NCBI RefSeq assembly: GCF_000499385.1
Contig: NW_013654545.1
Location: 10,001-22,500, forward strand
DNA length: 12,500 nucleotides
Direction: 5' to 3'
Source: Eimeria necatrix
Taxonomy: Eukaryota > Apicomplexa > Conoidasida > Eucoccidiorida > Eimeriidae
Part shown: positions 8,161-12,500 of the stretch, in pieces
How the letters are laid out: every line of letters starts with the position of its first letter
Numbering within the stretch: the first letter of the stretch is position 1
Notes under the pieces: generated by a model
Databases searched by the model: none
The model's input: the letters and a program-made list of their open reading frames with translations, nothing else
Told to the model about the DNA's origin: nothing
Made by a program: the position numbers and the translations under genes

Positions 8161-8161
<1 letters not shown>
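8116..8161. promoter_or_regulatory. AT-rich divergent intergenic block with two inverted repeats
   Basis: TGAGTTATATAACTCA (8124-8139) is a perfect 16-bp palindrome. AATGCTC (8143-8149) pairs with GAGCATT (8155-8161) around a 5-nt loop. The block lies immediately upstream of the ATG of the minus-strand gene (8115) and upstream of the plus-strand gene starting at 8345. Its AT content stands out from the CAG-rich surroundings. A promoter or factor-binding role is inference. Confidence 0.45.
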
Positions 8162-8194
<33 letters not shown>

Positions 8195-8344
8195 GACTTG
8201 AGGGGCCCTGGCGGAGCAAGGGTCGTTGACTGCTGCAGCAGCAGCAGCAGCAACAGCAACAAACTTGCTGCTGCTGCCTTTGTTGCTGCTGCTATTTTGC
8301 GATCTTGACACAGCTAAGCAGCAGTGCCTGCTGCTCTCCTCCGG

Positions 8345-8555
8345 ATGAAGCAGCGTGGGGCCCCAGGGGGCCCCAGCAGGCGGTCTTGGCAGGCAGCAGC
8401 AGCCGCAGCAGCAGCAGCAGCAGCAGCTGCTGCTGCTGCTGCTGCATGGGCTAGAGCCTGCCTATTGAGTTGCTTTCATACAAATTTAGAGCTGCAGATC
8501 CGTGAGAGACGGAGATGAGTGGTGCAGCTGTCTATAGACTCGAACGCAGGCGACT

Positions 8556-8594
<39 letters not shown>

Positions 8595-8838
8595 CTAGTA
8601 GCAGCAGCAGCAACACTGGAAGAGCAAAACGGGCAGTTTCCTCTCTATAGACGCAAGTCTTGCTCTTCTCATTGTCAGCTCAGCTGAGCAACAGGAGCAG
8701 CAGAAGCTGCTGCTGCCGCCGCTGCAGCAGCAGCTGCTGCAGCAGCTGCAGCAGCTGCTGCTGCTGCCGCCTCTGCTCTCCCGTGGCTGTCCGTCGCTTA
8801 GTGAATTTGTGGCAACAGTGCCAGCAGCAGCAGCTGCT

Positions 8839-8872
<34 letters not shown>

Positions 8873-8934
8873 CTGCACCAGCACAGCGGAGAGCTGTAGC
8901 AGCAGGCAGCAACCTGGGAAAAACGCGGAGCTAA
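8345..8934 (+). CDS. Probable two-exon small protein, about 146 aa, unrecognised
   Basis: Exon 1, 8345-8501, starts at ATG (MKQRGAPGGPSRRSWQ), carries an Ala tract of about 18, and ends FHTNLELQI with one base left over before GTGAGA. Exon 2, 8651-8934, follows TTTCCTCTCTATAG, a strong pyrimidine-tract acceptor, and begins with two bases that complete the codon (His). It continues ASLALLIVSSAEQQEQQKLL and PLLSRGCPSLSEFVATVP, then a second Ala tract and a basic end including AQRRAVAAGSNLGKTRS. The stop TAA (8932-8934) overlaps the start of a CCCTAAA array. The two exons total 441 nt, a whole number of codons. A second acceptor at 8678 (CATTGTCAG) does not fit the phase. No domain is recognised; exon 2 could instead belong to a different upstream exon. 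Confidence 0.42.
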
Positions 8935-8977
8935 AACCCTAAACCCTAAACCCTAGACCCTAAACCCTAAACCCTAG
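8932..8977 (-). repeat. Telomere-like CCCTAAA array 5
   Basis: Six units, one altered (CCCTAGA), read as CCCTAAA on the plus strand. It lies between the stop of the two-exon gene, which it supplies, and the ATG of the GRIP protein 23 bp further on. Confidence 0.92.
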
Positions 8978-8999
8978 GCTGGATTTGAACTCGAAGCAA

Positions 9000-9644
9000 A
9001 TGTCTTTGTCTTTGAAGGCAGCTGCTGGTTCTGCCTCAGTTCCATCTGCTTCTGCTGCAGCGTCAGCGCCAGCAGCAGCAGCAGCAGCAGCAGAAGCGGG
9101 AGCAGCAGCAGCAGCAGGAGCAGCAAAGAGCTTCGCCTCTTTTGCTGCGCGGCTGCATGCAGGGGCCCGCAGCAGCAGCGATCTTCTCCACTCCCTTGCT
9201 GGTTTCATTCCTGCTGCTGCTGCTGCTGATGGCGCAGCAACAGCAGCAGCAGCTGCTGCTGCTGCTGCACAAGACGGGCATGGAAAGGAAGCGGCAGCAG
9301 CAGCTGCTGACGCAGCAGCAGCAAGAGCAGAAGAGCAGCAGCTGCTGCAGAAGCTGCAGCAGCTGCGGCTGCAGCAGCAGCAGCAGCGAGAGGAGGACTT
9401 AGACGACCTGGACGGGCCCGTGCTGCTGCGGCAGCTGCAGCAGCGGGAGTCCGAAGTGCTGCTGCTGCTGCAGCGAAACCGGCAGCTGGAAGCAGCAGCA
9501 GCGCAGCAGGAGCAGCAGCTGCAGCAGCTGCGGCAGCGGCAGCAGCAGGAACACAGTCTGCTGCTGGACGTGCTGCAGCGCTTCGGCGTGGTGGACGCGA
9601 GCCTCGCAGTTGCTGCTGCTGCTGCTGCTTCTGCTGCGGACCCC

Positions 9645-9688
<44 letters not shown>

Positions 9689-10028
9689 AATGATAGATGT
9701 CTTTGTGTGCGCGCAGCGCCTCTCTGCCCATTTGCTGCGGCTCGAAACAGACAGAGGAGCTCTTGCTTCTTTTTGTTTGCTGCTGTTTCCCCGAGAGATG
9801 TCTTTGCAGCTGGTAGCTGCTGCTGCTGCTGCTGCTGCTGCGGGGGACGCAGCAGCAGCAGCAGCAGCTGCTGCTGCTGCTCGCGCTGCGCCGCTGCTCT
9901 CTGCTGATTTGCTGCACCGCAAATGGCTCGAGTTAGAAGAAGAGAAGCAGCTGGGGTCCTGCAGCACCCGAGAGGAGCAGCAGCAGCAGCAGCAGCTGCT
10001 GCTGCAGCAGCAGCAGCAGCAGCGGGAG

Positions 10029-10066
<38 letters not shown>

Positions 10067-10329
10067 CCTTCTCGAGCTCGAGCAGCAGGTGGCCTCACTC
10101 ACCAGGGAAAAGGCGGCTTTGCTGCTGCAGCTGCTGCAGCAGCGCAAGGCTGTTGCTGCAGCCACAGCAGCAGCAGCAGCAGCAGCAGACGCCTGCAGCA
10201 GCGAAGCCTCAGCCGGCTGCAGCAGGTGCCGCGCGCTGCAGCAGCAGCAAGCAGCAGCAACGGCCGATGCGCAGCAGCAGCAAGATGGGGCTCCCAACAT
10301 GCAAGGCGAAGGTGGCTGCACCTCGGAGG

Positions 10330-10368
<39 letters not shown>

Positions 10369-10402
10369 GCAGCAGTGACAGCAGCAGTAGCAGTGAGCGA
10401 GG

Positions 10403-10442
<40 letters not shown>

Positions 10443-10699
10443 AGCGAAGGAATGACTCAAGAGCAGCAGCAGCTGATGCAGCAGCAGCTCGAGAAGCTGC
10501 AGCAAGAGGCGCAGCAGCAAAAGGAGCGAGCTGACGGGCTGCAGGAGGAAGTCAGCATAATGCAGCAGCAGCAGCAGCTGCTGCTGCAGCAGCAGCAGCT
10601 GCTGCAGCAGCAGCAGCAAGACTTGGAAAGACACCGAGAGCAAGCCCGCACGCTTCTTCTTAGCAAGGAGGCCGCCCTTAATAGGCTGCGGCAGCGGCT

Positions 10700-10747
<48 letters not shown>

Positions 10748-10933
10748 GGACGCAGCAGCCGAGCTGCCTCAGCAGCAAGCGCTGCTTGAGAAGCAGCGGC
10801 AGCTCGAGGCTGTACAGCAGCAGCGCGACATGCTGCAGCAGCAGCAAGAAGAACAGCAGCAGCTGCTGCTGCAGCTGCAGCAAGAAGTTGCGAGGCTGAG
10901 GCAGCAGCAGCAGGAACTGAAGCCCCTAAATAG

Positions 10934-10965
<32 letters not shown>

Positions 10966-11074
10966 ACAGCAGCAGCAGCAGCAGCAACGCTCTACCCCCA
11001 CCCCCGCCCCCCACTGCGCCCCCCACTGCGCCGCCGCAAACGCCCAACGGCAGCAGCAGCAGCAGCAGCAGCAT

Positions 11075-11119
<45 letters not shown>

Positions 11120-11294
11120 GGCTTTGAATGTAGAGTATCTGAAGCATGTGCTGCTGAAGTTTCTGCAGTTTAAACAAAAAGGAGATGCAGCAGCGCAGCA
11201 GCTGCTGCCGGTCATCGCTCGGCTGCTGCAGCTCAGCAGCGAGGAGCAGCAGCAGCTGCTGCAGCAAGACAGCCACGCCTGGTGGCCTTCGTAG
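9000..11294 (+). CDS. GRIP-domain coiled-coil golgin, 764 aa
   Basis: Golgins of this class are long coiled-coil tethers held on the trans-Golgi network by a C-terminal GRIP domain that binds the GTPase Arl1. The C-terminus shows the GRIP pattern, NVEYLKHVLLKFLQF and then QQLLPVIARLLQLSSEE, at about residues 710-750, with the family's key Tyr at 713. The upstream part is coiled-coil-like: about residues 115-200 (LDGPVLLRQLQQRESEVLLL), 310-380 (LLELEQQVASLTREKAALLL) and 480-650 (LEKLQQEAQQQKERADGLQE). Ala, Ser and Gln homopolymers interrupt the coils. A Pro-rich linker (about 662-682) precedes the domain. ATG 9000 is the first in frame; the frame is closed upstream by a TAA at 8961-8963 inside the telomere-like array. 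One uninterrupted exon explains the whole frame, but an unnoticed intron near 9765-9807, or 5' exons upstream, cannot be excluded. The GRIP assignment is from the visible motif and is firm; partner and location are inferred from the family. Confidence 0.85.
11127..11265 (+). other. GRIP domain of the golgin
   Basis: About 45 residues ending 10-15 residues before the stop. They show the conserved order: acidic/aromatic NVEYLK, hydrophobic VLLKFL, a basic loop (FKQKGD), and LLPVIARLLQLSSEE. In known GRIP domains the Tyr contacts Arl1. Unlike the rest of the protein this stretch has no homopolymer tract. Confidence 0.85.
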
Positions 11295-11481
11295 CGCTTG
11301 CAGCAGCAGCAGCAGCTGCTGCTGCTGCAGCAGCAGCAGCTGCTGCTGCTGCTGCTGCAGCAGCTGCAGCAGCAGCAGCCTCTGCAAGCGGCAGCAGCAG
11401 CAGCAGCAGCAGCAGCAGCGGTTGCTGCAGCAGGAGCACGCGCGCTCACTGAGAGACTACTGCGTTTTGTGTGTCTAGACA

Positions 11482-11524
<43 letters not shown>

Positions 11525-11830
11525 AGCTGCTGCGGGACTAAGCCCATCTCAGGGCGGCCTGCGGACGCCCCATAGTTCAGCGGCAGCCGCAGCAGCAGCA
11601 GCAGCAACAGCAGCTGGAGCAGCTACAGCTGGAGCTGCTACTGCCGCTGCTGCAGCAGCAGCTGCTGCAGCAGCAGCTCCTGCTGCAGCAGCTGCTGCAG
11701 CAGCAGCTAGGAACTAGCTGTGCCTTTGCGCCTGAAGCCCGGTGGGGCCATCAGGCAGCAGCTAATTTTAAAACTGAAGCAATGAAAGCAGCAACAAAAG
11801 GAACACGCCGCTGCAGCAGCAGCAGCAACG

Positions 11831-11884
<54 letters not shown>

Positions 11885-11943
11885 GCACCCGCCGGCCCAG
11901 CATGCAGCGGCCGAAGGCCTCTAAAAGGCGAACTAACGTCTGA
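11295..11943 (+). CDS. Possible coding exons after the GRIP stop, 3' end of an unrecognised gene
   Basis: From 11295 the frame of the GRIP gene stays open after its TAG and reads Leu/Gln-rich, then Ala-rich, then ARALTERLLRF up to 11468 before GTGTGT. A second frame is open from 11542 to a TGA at 11941-11943. From 11581, after CCCCATAGTTCAG, it reads QQLEQLQLELLLPLL, then FAPEARWGHQAAANFKTEAM, and ends RRPSMQRPKASKRRTNV. The 11468/11581 junction is in phase 0. The second frame crosses about 120 bp of non-repeat sequence without a stop, which supports real coding. There is no ATG at the 5' end. The pieces could be a separate gene, an alternative C-terminus of the golgin, or 3' untranslated sequence open by chance. 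Confidence 0.3.
11837..11883 (+). repeat. (CAG)n run, about 15 units
   Basis: An uninterrupted CAG run that would be read as Gln in the candidate exon ending at 11943. Confidence 0.88.
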
Positions 11944-12257
11944 AATTGGAATTAAATGGAAAAGAAATTAAAAATTAAAATAAATAAATTAAAAAAGAAT
12001 TAAAAATTGAAAAAATAAATCCAAAATGAATTAATTTGAAGTCCAGAAGTTTGAAATCCGCAGCAGCAAAGTCAGAGGCAGCAGCAGCAGAAGTGCTGGT
12101 CGAGTTCGAAACAAAATGCGAATAAAAATGCAATTAAATGCAAAATAATTAAAATAAAATGCAAATTAATTAAAATTAAATCCAAATTAATCAAAATTAA
12201 ATGCAAATAAAGCGCAATTAGGGGTCAAAAGCCCAAGATCTGATCTGCTCAGCTCAA

Positions 12258-12298
<41 letters not shown>

Positions 12299-12500
12299 AG
12301 CAGCATTAGCAGTGCTGCTGCAGCAGCAACTGCTGCTGCGGCTGCGTTGCTGCTGCTGCAGCAGCAAAACTGCCGTCCCCTCCAGCTGCTACCTGTGTCT
12401 ACAAATAATAATAAAATAAATAAATAATAAATAAATAAATAAATTATTTATTTATTTATCTGCAGCAAAGAAAAACTAAAACAAAGCCATTTTATTCTCA
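11944..12500. other. AT-rich segment with AATTAAA-type repeats and CTG/CAG islands
   Basis: No gene is supported here. Positions 11944-12040 and 12115-12225 are AT-rich. The second block repeats variants of AAATGCAAATTAATTAAAAT (GCAATTAAATGCAAAATAATT, CCAAATTAATCAAAATTAAAT) with a loose spacing of about 20-25 bp. Between and after them lie CAG/CTG islands, including a (CTG) run at about 12259-12298. The 3' end is (AAAT)n-like. The abrupt composition change may mark the edge of a repeat-rich gene block or an intergenic region. Confidence 0.5.
12431..12459. repeat. 29-bp (ATAA)n inverted repeat
   Basis: Two 14-bp arms (12431-12444 and 12446-12459) are perfect reverse complements around a single T. 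The left arm is AAAT repeats and the right arm ATTT repeats, so the element could be a cruciform or simply a microsatellite that changes strand. Confidence 0.8.

Larger units (their letters stand above)
1..12500. repeat. Dispersed CAG/CTG trinucleotide runs, window-wide
   Basis: Runs of ten or more units lie near 243-292, 358-397, 679-728, 868-916, 1569-1613, 2553-2591, 2622-2662, 2864-2920, 3009-3069, 3215-3248, 3463-3505, 5971-6011, 6475-6513, 7638-7677, 9648-9687 and 10699-10746, besides those listed separately. CAG orientation prevails on the coding strand inside exons. CTG orientation is common in the proposed plus-strand introns. Many places switch directly from CAG to CTG (for example 11299-11385), giving short palindromes centred on CAGCTG or CTGCAG. 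Confidence 0.9.

Noticed and set aside
8981..8993. GGATTTGAACTCG, resembling the complement of a tRNA T-arm
   Set aside because: No acceptor stem, D-arm or anticodon arm can be built around it on the minus strand, which here is the telomere-like array.
8960..10321. Minus-strand 453-codon open frame, Ser/Ala/Cys-rich
   Set aside because: It is antisense to the GRIP golgin. Its openness comes from the CAG/CTG runs, and the plus strand carries a recognisable domain.
1..12500. CRISPR array or prokaryotic mobile element
   Set aside because: The repeats are trinucleotides and heptamers without unique spacers, and introns and telomere-like repeats show a eukaryotic nuclear genome.

Overview
The window looks like repeat-rich nuclear DNA of a coccidian apicomplexan, most likely an Eimeria species. 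Four traits point there. Nearly every stretch carries (CAG)n or (CTG)n. Telomere-like TTTAGGG/CCCTAAA heptamers occur at five separate internal places. Predicted proteins are full of Ala, Gln and Ser homopolymers. The genes are split by introns that themselves contain CAG or CTG runs. This combination is known from the repeat-rich segments of Eimeria chromosomes. The species cannot be fixed from the sequence. Tracts built from the self-complementary 10-mer GGGGGCCCCC are a further trait that I cannot match to a named repeat.

A warning governs the whole annotation. CAG and CTG runs have no stop codon in any of the six frames, so long open frames arise everywhere by chance. I chose frames from the non-repeat spacers, from splice sites whose phases agree, and from the tendency of CAG tracts in Eimeria proteins to be read as Gln, Ala or Ser rather than Leu or Cys.

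Layout, left to right. Positions 1-1030 hold the 3' part of a plus-strand gene that probably enters from outside the window and ends in a TTTAGGG array. Positions 1038-1739 hold GGGGGCCCCC tract 1 and a weak plus-strand gene candidate, with another TTTAGGG array just behind its stop. Positions 1817-2550 are intergenic, with GGGGGCCCCC tracts 2 and 3, an AT island and a T-rich hexamer repeat. Positions 2666-5159 hold a plus-strand multi-exon coiled-coil gene whose splice phases agree from exon 2 onward. Positions 5193-5470 hold GGGGGCCCCC tract 4 and a long CTG run. Positions 5503-8115 hold a 870-codon minus-strand gene, convergent with the previous one, whose stop lies in a CCCTAAA array. Positions 8116-8161 are a small AT-rich divergent intergenic block with two inverted repeats. 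Positions 8345-8934 hold a probable two-exon plus-strand gene ending in another CCCTAAA array. Positions 9000-11294 hold the best recognised gene, a coiled-coil golgin with a C-terminal GRIP domain. Positions 11295-11943 hold a possible further coding exon. The remainder to 12500 is very AT-rich with CTG/CAG islands.

The genes do not form an operon-like pathway. The GRIP protein should act at the trans-Golgi. The others are low-complexity, often coiled-coil proteins of unknown function. The most interesting large-scale pattern is that gene ends are punctuated by telomere-like arrays, and all four long GGGGGCCCCC tracts lie in gaps between genes.
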